Source of the DNA: an uncultured Ruminococcus sp.
Lineage (GTDB): Bacteria > Bacillota > Clostridia > Oscillospirales > Ruminococcaceae
Assembly (NCBI GenBank): GCA_947627275.1
Contig: CANQVK010000021.1
Span: 1-46,691, forward strand
Length of the DNA: 46,691 nt
Direction: 5' to 3'
Numbering within the stretch: the first letter of the stretch is position 1; each line of letters opens with the position of its first letter. Of the stretch, positions 30,508 to 39,781 are shown piece by piece. Under the pieces are notes generated by a model. It made no database searches. It was given only the letters and a program-made list of their open reading frames with translations, and had not been told where the DNA came from. The translations under genes and the position numbers were made by a program.

Positions 30508-31467
30508 TTAAATTTTGTTAAGCCTCGTTAATATTATGCTGCATTTGCCTTTTATATTTACCGTATCAGTTCCGGCAGGAACGAATACGCTTGAACCTTT
30601 TTTTACGGAAGTTCCCGATATATCGGCTTCTCCGTCTATCACAAGTATATGAAGAAAAACATTTGGACTTTCTGCCGAAAGTTCGCCGCAGATGTCATAC
30701 CGTGACGCTGAAAAATATTCACAGCAGCAAAGCGGACAGTATTCTATATCCGAATCCGGAACCGGCAGCTTAAATGTTTCCGGCTGACCGTAATTTCCCG
30801 ACGGCGGTTCAAGCTTCGTCACATCAAGAGCCTTTTCTATATGAAGCTCTCTCGGTTTGCCGTCAGCGCCCACTCGTCCATAATCGTAAACACGATATGT
30901 GACGTTTGAACTCTGCTGAATTTCTGCGATCAGTATTCCCTTTCCGATAGCGTGAAGCGTTCCGGGTTCAATGAAAAAAACGTCTCCCTTATGGACTTTT
31001 ACACGATTGACCTTTTCAAGAAGAGTATCTTCCTCAATAGCTTTTTCAAATTCTTTTTGAGAAATTTTCTTCCTAAAGCCGTAAACGATCTCCGCACCCT
31101 CGTCACAGTCAACGATATACCACATTTCGGTCTTGCCGTTATCGCCCTCGAATTTACGCGCATACTCATTATCTGGATGGACCTGAACCGAAAGGTTTTC
31201 CTTTGCGTCTATAAGCTTTATAAGCAGCGGAAAATCCTCGTAATTCGTACAATTTGTACTTATCGCTCCCGGATTTTTTTTCAGGAGATCTTCCAAAGTC
31301 ATTCCATCGTATTCTCCGCCTGTAATAACGCTTTTGCCATCCTTATGACATGACAGCTCCCAGCTTTCAGCCAGACGTTCGCCGTCCGAGGTCTTGCCGA
31401 ACTCGTCGCGAAGCCGGGTCCCACCCCAGATATAGTCCTTTATCGCAGGTTTCAGTTTAAAAATCAA
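30508..31467 (-). CDS. manA: Mannose-6-phosphate isomerase, class I
   Basis: 319 residues starting with TTG (MIFKLKPAIKDYIWGGTRL); no ATG occurs before residue 50, and GGCGGTG precedes the TTG. The cupin metal site is visible: LSVQVHPDNEYARKFEG (Gln and His, about 92-108), TEMWYI (Glu, about 113-118) and EPGTLHAIGKG (His, about 168-178). It interconverts mannose-6-phosphate and fructose-6-phosphate. It is shorter than the 390-residue enterobacterial enzymes but normal for Firmicutes. It sits between a GH25 lysozyme and glucokinase on the same strand. Confidence 0.92.
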   Translation of the reverse strand: MIFKLKPAIKDYIWGGTRLRDEFGKTSDGERLAESWELSCHKDGKSVITGGEYDGMTLEDLLKKNPGAISTNCTNYEDFPLLIKLIDAKENLSVQVHPDNEYARKFEGDNGKTEMWYIVDCDEGAEIVYGFRKKISQKEFEKAIEEDTLLEKVNRVKVHKGDVFFIEPGTLHAIGKGILIAEIQQSSNVTYRVYDYGRVGADGKPRELHIEKALDVTKLEPPSGNYGQPETFKLPVPDSDIEYCPLCCCEYFSASRYDICGELSAESPNVFLHILVIDGEADISGTSVKKGSSVFVPAGTDTVNIKGKCSIILTRLNKI

Positions 31468-31517
31468 TCTGACACCGCCTTTTCAAAAAATTTAAGCTGT
31501 AAAAAAGCTGCCCGAAG

Positions 31518-32246
31518 TCAACGCTTCAGACACATTTCAGAGTACAGCTCCTCCTCCGTTCCGCAGAAAACGTTAAAGTCAATACACGGTTCTTCGCCGT
31601 AATAGCCTTCGAGCTTACCCTTATCGCTGTACTGCCAGAACTGCCAGTCGATGAAATCAGGTTCAAGCTGGGTACAGCGTATCCACAATGGATAGTCCGA
31701 GAAGCTTTCCTTTACATATCGGCAGTATACAGGCATAGTCGTATATATAACGGGCTTTACGCCGTAATATTCTTCAAGCTCACGCAGCAGCGGAAAAAGA
31801 ATATCTTCCGCTTCCTCGCGGCTCGGTTTGTTTGAAAGCTTATCGCCGTAGTACTCAATATCGACCACGGGAGGCATATCTATATCATTTTTTCCGACTG
31901 TGTTTATAAAATTTTCCGCCTGAGTTTCACCGGGGCTGTCAAAGCTGAAAAAGTGATAGCACGAATGCAGAATTGAAGTATCGGCAATATCCGCAAGATT
32001 ACGGCTGACCGATTCATCAACATGACCGCTGCCCTCTGTAGCTTTTATAAAGGCGAACTTTACTCCCTGCTCCTCGATACGTTCCCAGTCGATAACGCCC
32101 TGATAGTTCGACACGTCCACGCCGAACACGGGATACTTGGCTTCGCTCGGTTCGGCAGTTCCGACAACAGCTGAAAATCCGAGCGTTACAGCAGTCATAA
32201 AAAAGGCGGCTGTAATAATACCTATACATTTTTTATTTCTATTCAA
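31518..32246 (-). CDS. Secreted GH25 lysozyme
   Basis: 242 residues starting with TTG, with GGAGAT eight bases upstream. A signal peptide (NRNKK, then a hydrophobic IITAAFFMTAVTLGFSAVV, cleavage near residue 31) exports it. The GH25 barrel follows: FGVDVSNYQGVIDW (about 41-54), FIKATEGSG (about 65-73), the catalytic acidic pair in VVDIEYYG (about 125-132) and WQFWQYSDKGKLEG near 205. GH25 enzymes cut the muramic acid bond of peptidoglycan. No cell-wall binding repeat or dockerin is attached. It is the first gene before manA and glk, with a leader of about 125 bases that contains several inverted repeats. Confidence 0.9.
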   Translation of the reverse strand: MNRNKKCIGIITAAFFMTAVTLGFSAVVGTAEPSEAKYPVFGVDVSNYQGVIDWERIEEQGVKFAFIKATEGSGHVDESVSRNLADIADTSILHSCYHFFSFDSPGETQAENFINTVGKNDIDMPPVVDIEYYGDKLSNKPSREEAEDILFPLLRELEEYYGVKPVIYTTMPVYCRYVKESFSDYPLWIRCTQLEPDFIDWQFWQYSDKGKLEGYYGEEPCIDFNVFCGTEEELYSEMCLKR

Positions 32247-32267
32247 ATTAAATTATCTCCAAACGAC

Positions 32268-32366
32268 TTTTTCAAAGCTCTGCTTTCACAAAGCAGACAA
32301 CTTGCGGAAGTAAAATAAACTCTGCCGAACACTTCGCTGTCCCCTGTTTGTCTGCCGCAATCATAC
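32268..32366 (-). promoter_or_regulatory. Structured leader of the GH25 gene
   Basis: On the minus strand, CAGACAA near the start pairs with TTGTCTG near the end, and TCTGCTTT / AAAGCAGA forms a further small hairpin close to the gene. It does not match any riboswitch class I know, and may only be a stabilising leader. Confidence 0.35.
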
Positions 32367-32373
32367 ATTTACT

Positions 32374-32402
32374 ATTGTACATTATTTTAGGGAATAAGTC
32401 AA
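32374..32402 (-). promoter_or_regulatory. Promoter of the GH25 gene
   Basis: On the minus strand: TTGACT (32402-32397), 17 bp, TACAAT (32379-32374). From 32403 to 32570 I see nothing further. Confidence 0.7.
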
Positions 32403-32570
32403 CAGAAAACAAAAAAATTTTCACATAAATATCCATTATCCGCTACTTAAGAGATTTTATTTCACTTTGCTTCTTGTTAATAAGGAGACTTTTTGAACTT
32501 ATGTCATATATTTCTACCCAATTCGGTTTAGTTACAGTGATCATAAAAATTGATTTACCAAAAAACTTCC

Positions 32571-32599
32571 TTGACAAATTAGGCGAAATATTATATAAT
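32571..32599 (+). promoter_or_regulatory. Promoter of the SGNH-dockerin gene
   Basis: TTGACA, 17 bp, TATAAT. The leader of about 85 bases contains an AAGCTT...GGCA / TGCC...AAGCTT stem. Confidence 0.85.
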
Positions 32600-32691
32600 A
32601 GTATAAAAGCTTCGGCAGGACTCCTTAGTTGATAAATTGCCAAAGCTTTCATACATGAAACATCAAGCGTATAAAAATTTGGAGGATAATT

Positions 32692-34029
32692 ATGAAAAAG
32701 ATTATTTCAGCTTTTCTTTCGGCGGCATTGCTTTTTTCAACAGCGGCAGCTTTGCCTGTTTCAGCGGAAAATTATGGAAACGATGTAAACATCACGGTTC
32801 TCGGCGACAGCATCGCTTCCGGCTACGGACTTTCGGACGAAGAATACAACTACGGTCAGATCGTAGCCGACTACCTGAGCGGCTCTGTGGAAAACTACGC
32901 CGTTTCGGGATATGACTCCGCCGAAACTCTGGCGCAGATACGCGGCTTCGACAACGAACAGAAAGCTCAGCTTGCCGACAGCGATATAGTTATTATTTCC
33001 ACAGGCGCTAACGATATAATCAAGTACGCCGCTTCTTCTCTTTTAGAATTTGCTGAAACCAACAACCTGCTCAGAGACGGAAAAACAGCTGAGGATCTTC
33101 CGGAAAATCCAACGCTCCAGTCCATAAAAGAGTTCGTTGACATGGACGCTCTGGTCAATTTTGCAGGCAGCTTTGCAAACGCAAGATCGCTCAGCGATCG
33201 CTTGACATATATCTATCAGAACGTTACTTATACCGATGCAAATCCCAACGGCGCAAACCGTACTCAGGTCATTGCCAAGCAGATAATCCCCAACATAAAC
33301 GAAATGGTTTCCGAAATAAAGGCTGCCAATCCTAACGCAAGAATAGTTCTCCAGACTGTATACAATCCGCTCCAGCTGCAAGCGTCCTATGAAGAAGCTC
33401 TGAAAGCAGCTTACGGAAACGCTTACAACACGGCTTACATACAGTTCAAAACCCTTTTCCACAACATCACAGAAAAATATGCCGCCCAGCTTAAAAAGGT
33501 CGAGGGAGTTGAAATAGCGGACGTTCTTACTGATTTCTCGTCTACAGATGAAAATTCTCAGAAGTACGGCTGGTACTTTACCAAAGTTCAGGCAGGTCAG
33601 GAAAATCTCGATATTCACCCAACACAGGCAGGTCACGTCGCTATTGCCACGACTATTCTCAATACTCTCGGCGAAACACGCGAGGACGGCGGACTTCTTT
33701 CATTAACTTTTAACGGACTTACCAATGCCGACAGCTACCCTGCTCACGCTTTGAACGAATATAAAAAAGCGGCAGGTACTTATTGTCTCGGCGATGTTAA
33801 TTCCGACGGCTCTATTGACGCTTCAGACGCTAATCTCGTTCTTGTGCAGTACGCTATGCTTATAACCGAGCAGGCTCCCACGATCTCAGAAGAACAAATG
33901 AAGGCATGCGAGCTTAACAACGACGGTATAATTGATTCCTTAGACGCTTCGGCTATACTGAGATATTATGCGTTTTCTTTGACAGGCGGAAAAGGCACTT
34001 CGCTGAAAAAGTTTTTAATAAATAATTAA
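32692..34029 (+). CDS. Secreted SGNH/GDSL hydrolase with C-terminal dockerin
   Basis: 445 residues. Signal peptide 1-25 (KKIISAFLSAALLFSTAAAL, cut after VSA). SGNH hydrolase domain about 33-330: block I VLGDSIASGYG with the nucleophile Ser-40, the GAND block with Asn-107, and block V DIHPTQAGH near 307-315 with the catalytic Asp and His. Dockerin type I at about 364-437: GDVNSDGSIDASDANLVLVQ and ELNNDGIIDSLDASAILRYY are its two calcium loops. It is probably an ester-cleaving enzyme (such as a carbohydrate deacetylase or lipase-like esterase) docked on a cellulosome-type scaffold; the substrate is unknown. GGAGG precedes the ATG, and a strong terminator follows. Confidence 0.9.
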   Translation: MKKIISAFLSAALLFSTAAALPVSAENYGNDVNITVLGDSIASGYGLSDEEYNYGQIVADYLSGSVENYAVSGYDSAETLAQIRGFDNEQKAQLADSDIVIISTGANDIIKYAASSLLEFAETNNLLRDGKTAEDLPENPTLQSIKEFVDMDALVNFAGSFANARSLSDRLTYIYQNVTYTDANPNGANRTQVIAKQIIPNINEMVSEIKAANPNARIVLQTVYNPLQLQASYEEALKAAYGNAYNTAYIQFKTLFHNITEKYAAQLKKVEGVEIADVLTDFSSTDENSQKYGWYFTKVQAGQENLDIHPTQAGHVAIATTILNTLGETREDGGLLSLTFNGLTNADSYPAHALNEYKKAAGTYCLGDVNSDGSIDASDANLVLVQYAMLITEQAPTISEEQMKACELNNDGIIDSLDASAILRYYAFSLTGGKGTSLKKFLINN

Positions 34030-34062
34030 AAAAATGGGACGGCTGCTGCCGTCCCATTTTTT
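34028..34062 (+). terminator. Terminator of the SGNH-dockerin gene
   Basis: AAAAAATGGGACGGC / GCCGTCCCATTTTTT with a short loop, directly at the stop codon. Confidence 0.9.
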
Positions 34063-34131
34063 CTCGCCGTCAGCCAATTGCAGCCTGCGTTTCTAAAACC
34101 ATGATGTCTGCCATAGTTTCAGAAAATAGTA

Positions 34132-34575
34132 TCAAAACAGCGAAACAATATAATAAATAATACCGTAGAGAAATGCAGCTGTACAGCCGTAGAGAATTAC
34201 AGGCCCTGCAATATTGAAAATTTTTGTACCTACTCCGAGAACCAGCCCCTCCGACTGGGCTTCAACAGCCGATGAACTTACGGCATTTGAAAAGCCTGTT
34301 ATCGGAACAAGCGTTCCTGCACCTGCATGTTTTGCAAGCCGTTCATACCATCCGAGCCCCGTAAAAAACGCACTGAGCGCAACAAGAATTACGGAAGTCC
34401 AGATTCCTGCATTTTCTGTGGAAAAACCTGCGTACTCGAATACCGAACGTATCAGCTGTCCGATCACGCAGATACCTCCGCCGACCGCAAAAGCGCAGGA
34501 TATATTTACTGCCGCCTTAGATTTCGGCTCGGCTCTTTTACTCATTTCGCTGTAGACCTGTGGTGTAATATTCAT
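34132..34575 (-). CDS. spoVAC: Stage V sporulation protein AC
   Basis: 147 residues from the ATG at 34575, with AAGGAGG upstream. Membrane protein with about four segments. Family marks: VGGGICVIGQLIR (about 31-43), and AGTLVPITGFSNAVSSSAVE followed by AQSEGLVLGVGTKIF (about 84-118), matching the GSAVPVTGFANSMTSAALE and SEGLVLGVATNMF stretches of Bacillus SpoVAC. SpoVAC is a mechanosensitive channel for Ca-dipicolinate passage into and out of spores. The usual partners spoVAD and spoVAE are not adjacent. Confidence 0.92.
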   Translation of the reverse strand: MNITPQVYSEMSKRAEPKSKAAVNISCAFAVGGGICVIGQLIRSVFEYAGFSTENAGIWTSVILVALSAFFTGLGWYERLAKHAGAGTLVPITGFSNAVSSSAVEAQSEGLVLGVGTKIFNIAGPVILYGCTAAFLYGIIYYIVSLF

Positions 34576-34629
34576 AAGACCGCCTCCTTTTGAGATTATT
34601 ATGCGCAAAAATTATCCTATAATACATAC

Positions 34630-34650
34630 GCTATCCACAACTTTAGCGGC
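34630..34650. repeat. Possible solo end of the CACTGTC-type repeat
   Basis: CGCTATCCACAACTTTAG resembles the ends at 41074-41122 and 10214-10233. No matching partner end is seen nearby. Confidence 0.3.
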
Positions 34651-34652
34651 TT

Positions 34653-34748
34653 TGTCAATAGTTGAATATAAACAAAATCTTATGCAAATAATTGTTAAAA
34701 TTCAACTATTTACTAACTATTGACATATCCTGCAAATTGTGATAAAAT
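34653..34748 (+). promoter_or_regulatory. Promoter and inverted repeats upstream of the aquaporin
   Basis: TTGACA (34720-34725), 17 bp, TAAAAT (34743-34748). Upstream, TGTCAATAGTT (34653-34663) is the exact inverse of AACTATTGACA, which holds the -35 box. ATAGTTGAAT and ATTCAACTAT form another perfect inverted pair. The arms overlap, so two pairings compete. A regulator site is possible. Confidence 0.6.
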
Positions 34749-34797
34749 GTATTTACAAGGAAATATGATTTCCAAAAAATCAAACGGAGGAAAGTGT

Positions 34798-35520
34798 ATG
34801 AATTCTTTCAAAAAGTATGTGGCTGAGTTCATAGGCACTATGGTGCTTGTTACACTCGGCTGCGGAACAGCAATGCTGGTCGGCTGCGATGCGGCAAATG
34901 GCGGCGGATATATCCTTACCGCTCTTGCATTCGGTCTTGTTATCGTCGGTATGGCGTACTGCGTGGGAAATATCTCGGGCTGCCATATCAACCCTGCGGT
35001 CTCCCTCGGCGTACTTATCAGCGGAGGAATGAAGTTCAATGATTTCATCGGCTACATAATCGCACAATGTGCGGGAGCTTTTGCAGGATCGGGCATTTTG
35101 GCGGCTATTTTCGGTCTCGGAAACGTTGAGGACAAAACCGGCGGATTCGGTTCAAACGGTCTTGGCGGCGTCGGAGACAACGCTTTGGCAGGACTTATCG
35201 TTGAAGTTGTCCTGACATTCATTTTTGTTATGACTATCCTCGGCGTTACATCACGCAAGGCTAATCACGGTTCTTTCGGCGGAATCGTTATCGGTTTAAC
35301 CCTGACTCTTGTTCATATCCTTGGAATCGGTCTTACGGGAACTTCCGTAAATCCTGCAAGAAGCCTCGGACCCGCAATTATGGCTGCTATTGACGGTAAT
35401 ACCGATCCCATTTCATGTATTTGGGTATTTATAGTCGGTCCACTTCTCGGCGCAGCGGCTGCGGCAGGTGTTTACATGTACCTCGAAAGCGGTCTTGAAG
35501 CTCCAAAGAAGAAAAAATAA
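34798..35520 (+). CDS. aqpZ: Aquaporin (MIP family, water-channel type)
   Basis: 240 residues from the ATG at 34798 (GGAGG upstream). Six membrane segments and two half-helices with the paired NPA boxes: GCHINPAVSLG (about 61-71) and TSVNPARSLGP (about 182-192). The residue after NPAR is Ser, as in water channels; glycerol facilitators have Asp there. The middle loop is Gly-rich (GGFGSNGLGGVGDN). It moves water and perhaps small neutral solutes across the cell membrane. It is monocistronic, with its own promoter and terminator. Glycerol transport is not excluded by motifs alone. Confidence 0.9.
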   Translation: MNSFKKYVAEFIGTMVLVTLGCGTAMLVGCDAANGGGYILTALAFGLVIVGMAYCVGNISGCHINPAVSLGVLISGGMKFNDFIGYIIAQCAGAFAGSGILAAIFGLGNVEDKTGGFGSNGLGGVGDNALAGLIVEVVLTFIFVMTILGVTSRKANHGSFGGIVIGLTLTLVHILGIGLTGTSVNPARSLGPAIMAAIDGNTDPISCIWVFIVGPLLGAAAAAGVYMYLESGLEAPKKKK

Positions 35521-35567
35521 TGCAAAAAATTTAAGGAACCACTGTTTACTTAAAGTAAAATCACAAC

Positions 35568-35596
35568 AAAAGGGGGACGTTGTCCCCCTTTTTTAA
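35568..35596. terminator. Bidirectional terminator between aqpZ and spoVT
   Basis: AAAAGGGGGAC / GTCCCCCTTTTTT with a short loop between two convergent genes. A CCACTGTTTACTTAAAG just upstream recalls the CACTGTC-type repeat ends, so the terminator may derive from that repeat. Confidence 0.85.
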
Positions 35597-35597
35597 T

Positions 35598-36137
35598 TTA
35601 TTCAAGCTGCTTCGCCAAAAAACGTGTGGCAGCTGTTATAAGGCTTTTCTGCAAGTCAGAAGCGTCTGTCTGCCCCTCCGTAGTCATAAACGCTACAGCT
35701 CCAGAAACGTCTCCGCCGCTGATGATTGGCATTGCCGCTATAGCCGTTCTGTCAAGTCCCTCGGCAGGATAGAAGTTATTGCTGTTTCCGTCTGGACAGA
35801 AATACTGTCCTCGGTTCTCCATGATACCCTCTAACTGAGCCGAGACCTTACGGTCTGCCGCTTCTCTCTTTGGTAAACCCGACGAAGCTACCACATGATC
35901 CTTGTCAAAAATGATAACGGGACATCCGGCAGTCTTGAACATTACATCGGCAACGTTAACCGCGTTTTCGCTCATTTCACTAATAGCCGAATATTTCTTA
36001 AAGATGACCTCGCCCTCACTGTTTGTATAGATCTCAAGTGGGTCGCCTTCTCTTATGCGCATGGTGCGCCTTATCTCCTTAGGGATAACTACACGTCCAA
36101 GATCGTCTATTCTTCTAACAATTCCTGTTGCTTTCAT
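35598..36137 (-). CDS. spoVT: Stage V sporulation regulator T
   Basis: 179 residues from the ATG at 36137 (GGAGG upstream), compared with 178 in Bacillus. N-terminal AbrB-type swapped-hairpin DNA-binding domain: MKATGIVRRIDDLGRVVIPK, EIRRTMRIREGDPLEIYT. C-terminal GAF-like domain at about 60-179. SpoVT adjusts sigma-G genes in the forespore. The upstream region has GAATA, 17 bp, AATAATA on the minus strand, a loose sigma-G-like pattern, and a CCGCAA / TTGCGG stem reaching the ribosome site. Confidence 0.95.
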   Translation of the reverse strand: MKATGIVRRIDDLGRVVIPKEIRRTMRIREGDPLEIYTNSEGEVIFKKYSAISEMSENAVNVADVMFKTAGCPVIIFDKDHVVASSGLPKREAADRKVSAQLEGIMENRGQYFCPDGNSNNFYPAEGLDRTAIAAMPIISGGDVSGAVAFMTTEGQTDASDLQKSLITAATRFLAKQLE

Positions 36138-36239
36138 AATTAACCTCCGCAATATAAATTTGCTTGCGGTGTTATTATTTGCACAGTTGGGTGAAATATT
36201 CCACAGGAAAATTTTATAATTGATTTGAATTAATTCAAA

Positions 36240-36270
36240 CAAAAATCCCGCCTTTTCAGCGGGATTTTTT
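36240..36270 (-). terminator. Terminator of tuf and the str operon
   Basis: AAAAATCCCGC / GCGGGATTTTT with a seven-base loop, just past the tuf stop on the minus strand. Confidence 0.9.
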
Positions 36271-36287
36271 AAGCATTTAAGCTTTAA

Positions 36288-37487
36288 TTATTCATTGATA
36301 GCTGTAACAACGCCTGAACCTACTGTTCTGCCGCCCTCACGAATAGCGAAACGGAGTCCCTCTTCGATAGCGATAGGAGTGATAAGCTCAACATTCATAG
36401 CTACGTTATCGCCGGGCATACACATTTCCTTATCAGCAGGAAGTGTAACTACGCCTGTAACGTCAGTTGTTCTGAAGTAGAACTGAGGTCTGTAGTTGTT
36501 AAAGAAAGGAGTATGACGACCGCCCTCTTCCTTCTTAAGAACGTAAACCTGACCAGAGAACTTTGTGTGGGGGTGAATTGAACCGGGCTTGCAGAGAACC
36601 TGTCCTCTTTCAACCTGATCTCTTGTGATACCACGGAGAAGAGCTCCAACGTTATCGCCGGCTTCACAGAAGTCAAGAGTCTTTCTGAACATTTCAAGAC
36701 CTGTAACAACAGTTGTCTGCTTCTCGTCGGAAAGACCAACGATCTCAACCTGCTCGTTTACATTAAGGCGTCCGCGCTCTACTCTACCTGTAACAACAGT
36801 ACCACGGCCGGAGATGGTCATAGTATCCTCGATAGGCATAAGGAAGGGCTTAGCATCGTCTCTCTCAGGGCTGGGGATGTAGTTATCAACAGCATCCATA
36901 AGCTCAAGAATAGGAGCGTATGCAGGATCGTTGAGATCATCGGGAGCTTCGAGAGCCTTAAGAGCAGAACCCTTGATGATAGGAGTATCATCGCCGGGGA
37001 AATCATAAGAAGAAAGAAGATCACGGATATCCATCTCAACAAGCTCGAGAAGCTCTTCATCGTCAACCTGATCAGCCTTGTTCATGAATACAACGATTGC
37101 AGGAACGCCAACCTGACGAGCAAGAAGGATATGCTCTCTTGTCTGAGCCATAGGACCGTCAGAAGCAGCAACTACGAGGATAGCGCCGTCCATCTGAGCA
37201 GCACCTGTGATCATGTTCTTAACATAGTCAGCGTGACCGGGGCAGTCAACGTGAGCATAGTGTCGAGCGTCTGTCTCGTACTCAACGTGAGCTGTATTGA
37301 TCGTGATACCACGCTCTCTCTCCTCAGGAGCCTTATCGATCATATCATAAGCCTCGTACTGAGCCTGACCCTTCATAGCAAGAGTCTTTGTAATAGCAGC
37401 AGTAAGAGTTGTCTTACCATGGTCAACGTGTCCGATAGTACCAATGTTTACATGGGGTTTGGTTCTTTCAAATTTAGCCTTAGCCAT
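36288..37487 (-). CDS. tuf: Elongation factor Tu
   Basis: 399 residues. GTPase domain with [10 protein letters not shown] at 18-27, [12 protein letters not shown] (about 80-91) and NKAD (about 135-138); domains 2 and 3 end in [13 protein letters not shown]. It brings aminoacyl-tRNA to the ribosome. It is the last gene of the str operon and also has its own promoter after fusA. The ribosome site is AAGGAGG. Confidence 0.98.
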   Translation of the reverse strand: MAKAKFERTKPHVNIGTIGHVDHGKTTLTAAITKTLAMKGQAQYEAYDMIDKAPEERERGITINTAHVEYETDARHYAHVDCPGHADYVKNMITGAAQMDGAILVVAASDGPMAQTREHILLARQVGVPAIVVFMNKADQVDDEELLELVEMDIRDLLSSYDFPGDDTPIIKGSALKALEAPDDLNDPAYAPILELMDAVDNYIPSPERDDAKPFLMPIEDTMTISGRGTVVTGRVERGRLNVNEQVEIVGLSDEKQTTVVTGLEMFRKTLDFCEAGDNVGALLRGITRDQVERGQVLCKPGSIHPHTKFSGQVYVLKKEEGGRHTPFFNNYRPQFYFRTTDVTGVVTLPADKEMCMPGDNVAMNVELITPIAIEEGLRFAIREGGRTVGSGVVTAINE

Positions 37488-37571
37488 TGGAAAAATCCTC
37501 CTTAAATAAAATTCGTGTATCTGTTATACCGTTGCGATAAAAAATACCGTATACAGTAAGCCTGTATATAT

Positions 37572-37600
37572 ATTATAACAGATTTTTTTGGAAATTTCAA
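37572..37600 (-). promoter_or_regulatory. Internal promoter for tuf
   Basis: On the minus strand: TTGAAA (37600-37595), 17 bp, TATAAT (37577-37572). It allows extra tuf transcription beyond the str operon level. The leader has an ATACAG / CTGTAT hairpin. Confidence 0.75.
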
Positions 37601-37601
37601 G

Positions 37602-37631
37602 TGTTTTGGCAAAAAAAGTTCTGCCAAAACA
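37602..37631 (-). terminator. Hairpin between fusA and tuf
   Basis: TGTTTTGGCA / TGCCAAAACA, a perfect 10-bp stem with no T run after it. It is more likely a processing or stabilising hairpin than a full terminator. Confidence 0.45.
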
Positions 37632-37678
37632 CAAGAATTTATTAAATAAGTTATTTTCTGCCGAAAAACTGAGAAAAA

Positions 37679-39757
37679 TCAGTTCTTTGCGCGTGAAGCC
37701 ATGATCTTCTCGGCAATGCTCTTGGGTACTTCCTGGTAGCTGTGAGGCTCCATTGTGTACTGACCGCGTCCCTGTGTATTGGAACGAAGGTCTGAGGTAT
37801 AGCCGAACATCTCAGACAGAGGAACGAGAGCATCAACCTGAACGGAACCTGTTCTTGACTCCTGACCCTGTATCTGTCCGCGGCGCGAACTGAGGTCGCC
37901 GATAACTGTACCTGTGTAGTCATCGGGAACAATAACGGCAACTTTCATAACAGGCTCCATAAGGATAGCGTTAGCCTGCTTGAGAGCTTCCTTGAATGCG
38001 ATCGAACCAGCGATCTTGAACGCCATTTCGGAGGAGTCAACTTCGTGGTAAGAACCGTCGTAAAGCTCAACCTTAACGTCAACTACTTCATAGCCTGCAA
38101 GGATACCGGACTTCATAGCGCCCTGGATACCTGCGTCAACAGCGGGTATATATTCCTTAGGAATAGAACCGCCGACAACAGCATTCTTGAACTCGTAGCC
38201 CTTGCCCGATTCGTTAGGCTCGACACGGATCTTAACGTGACCGTACTGACCTGAACCGCCTGACTGCTTCTTGTACTTGTAATCAATATCAGCGCTGCCC
38301 TTGATAGTTTCCTTGTAAGCGACCTGAGGAGCGCCGACGTTAGCCTCTACCTTAAACTCACGGAGGAGACGGTCAACGATGATATCGAGATGGAGCTCGC
38401 CCATACCTGCGATGATAGTCTGACCTGTTTCCTCGTCAGTCCATGTCTTGAAGGTAGGATCTTCCTCGGCAAGCTTTGCGAGTGCGATACCCATTTTCTC
38501 CTGACCTGCCTTAGTCTTAGGCTCGATAGCGAGCTGGATAACAGGCTCCGGGAATTCCATGGATTCAAGGATTACAGGGTGCTTTTCGTCACAGAGAGTG
38601 TCGCCCGTAGTAGTATTCTTAAGACCAACAGCGGCGGCGATGTCGCCTGCGTACACTGTGGTGAGGTCTTTTCTGTGGTTAGCGTGCATCTGAACGATAC
38701 GTCCGAAACGCTCACGGTTGTCCTTTGTAGCGTTGAGAACTGAATCGCCCTGATTGATCACGCCTGAGTAAACACGGAAGAACGCAAGCTTTCCAACGAA
38801 AGGATCGGTAGCGATCTTGAATGCAAGAGCGGCGAAAGGAGCTTCATCGGATGAAGGTCTTTCAACTTCTTCGTCTGTATCGGGATTTACGCCCTTGATA
38901 GCGGGAACGTCGAGGGGAGAAGGCATATAGTCGATAATAGCATCGAGAAGCTTCTGAACGCCCTTGTTCTTATAGGAAGTACCGCATGTAACGGGAACCA
39001 TATGGTTAGCGATAGTAGCGGAACGGATGCACTTCTTGATCTCGTCCTGAGTCAGCTCCTCGCCGTCAAGATACTTCATCATAAGTTCTTCATCCTGCTC
39101 TGCAACATGCTCGACCATATCGTCATGGTACTGCTGAGCCTTTTCCTTCATATCCTCGGGGATCTCCTCAACACGGATATCCTTTCCGAGGTCATCGTAA
39201 TAAATGTAAGCCTTCATTTCAACAAGGTCGATGATGCCCTTAAACTCGTCCTCAGCGCCGATAGGGAGCTGTATCGGAACGGCGTTACACTTAAGTCTGT
39301 CCTTCATCATGTCAACAACATGGTAGAAGTCCGCACCCATAATGTCCATCTTGTTTACATAAGCCATACGGGGTACTTTGTAGTTATCAGCCTGTCTCCA
39401 GACTGTTTCGGACTGAGGCTCTACGCCGCCCTTTGCGCAGAGAACCGTAACAGAACCGTCGAGAACTCGGAGCGAACGCTCTACCTCTACGGTAAAGTCA
39501 ACGTGTCCGGGAGTGTCGATGATGTTAAGTCTGTGGCCTGCCCAATAGCATGTAGTAGCAGCGGAAGTAATTGTGATACCTCTCTCCTGCTCCTGCTCCA
39601 TCCAGTCCATAGTAGCGGAACCCTCGTGAGTCTCACCGATCTTATGGTTTACGCCGGTGTAGAAAAGGATACGCTCCGTGGTAGTAGTTTTACCGGCATC
39701 AATGTGAGCCATGATACCGATATTTCTTGTATTTTCAAGTGAACAATCTCTTGCCAT
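37679..39757 (-). CDS. fusA: Elongation factor G
   Basis: 692 residues. GTPase domain with [10 protein letters not shown] at 17-26, DTPGHVDF (about 82-89) and NKMD (about 136-139), then domains II-V ending in [17 protein letters not shown]. It drives ribosome translocation. It lies 24 bp after rpsG in the str operon, with an AGAGGAAG ribosome site. Confidence 0.98.
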   Translation of the reverse strand: MARDCSLENTRNIGIMAHIDAGKTTTTERILFYTGVNHKIGETHEGSATMDWMEQEQERGITITSAATTCYWAGHRLNIIDTPGHVDFTVEVERSLRVLDGSVTVLCAKGGVEPQSETVWRQADNYKVPRMAYVNKMDIMGADFYHVVDMMKDRLKCNAVPIQLPIGAEDEFKGIIDLVEMKAYIYYDDLGKDIRVEEIPEDMKEKAQQYHDDMVEHVAEQDEELMMKYLDGEELTQDEIKKCIRSATIANHMVPVTCGTSYKNKGVQKLLDAIIDYMPSPLDVPAIKGVNPDTDEEVERPSSDEAPFAALAFKIATDPFVGKLAFFRVYSGVINQGDSVLNATKDNRERFGRIVQMHANHRKDLTTVYAGDIAAAVGLKNTTTGDTLCDEKHPVILESMEFPEPVIQLAIEPKTKAGQEKMGIALAKLAEEDPTFKTWTDEETGQTIIAGMGELHLDIIVDRLLREFKVEANVGAPQVAYKETIKGSADIDYKYKKQSGGSGQYGHVKIRVEPNESGKGYEFKNAVVGGSIPKEYIPAVDAGIQGAMKSGILAGYEVVDVKVELYDGSYHEVDSSEMAFKIAGSIAFKEALKQANAILMEPVMKVAVIVPDDYTGTVIGDLSSRRGQIQGQESRTGSVQVDALVPLSEMFGYTSDLRSNTQGRGQYTMEPHSYQEVPKSIAEKIMASRAKN

Positions 39758-39781
39758 AGTATCTTCCTCTCACAACGGCGA

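Noticed and set aside
32443..32652. A 69-codon minus-strand frame across the SGNH-dockerin promoter
   Set aside because: No ribosome site; it overlaps a full-consensus promoter on the other strand.
37602..37631. Intrinsic terminator between fusA and tuf
   Set aside because: Perfect stem but no T run after it; kept as a hairpin with an uncertain role.
39002..39742. A 246-codon plus-strand frame opposite fusA
   Set aside because: Complement of the highly conserved EF-G GTPase domain; no independent support.
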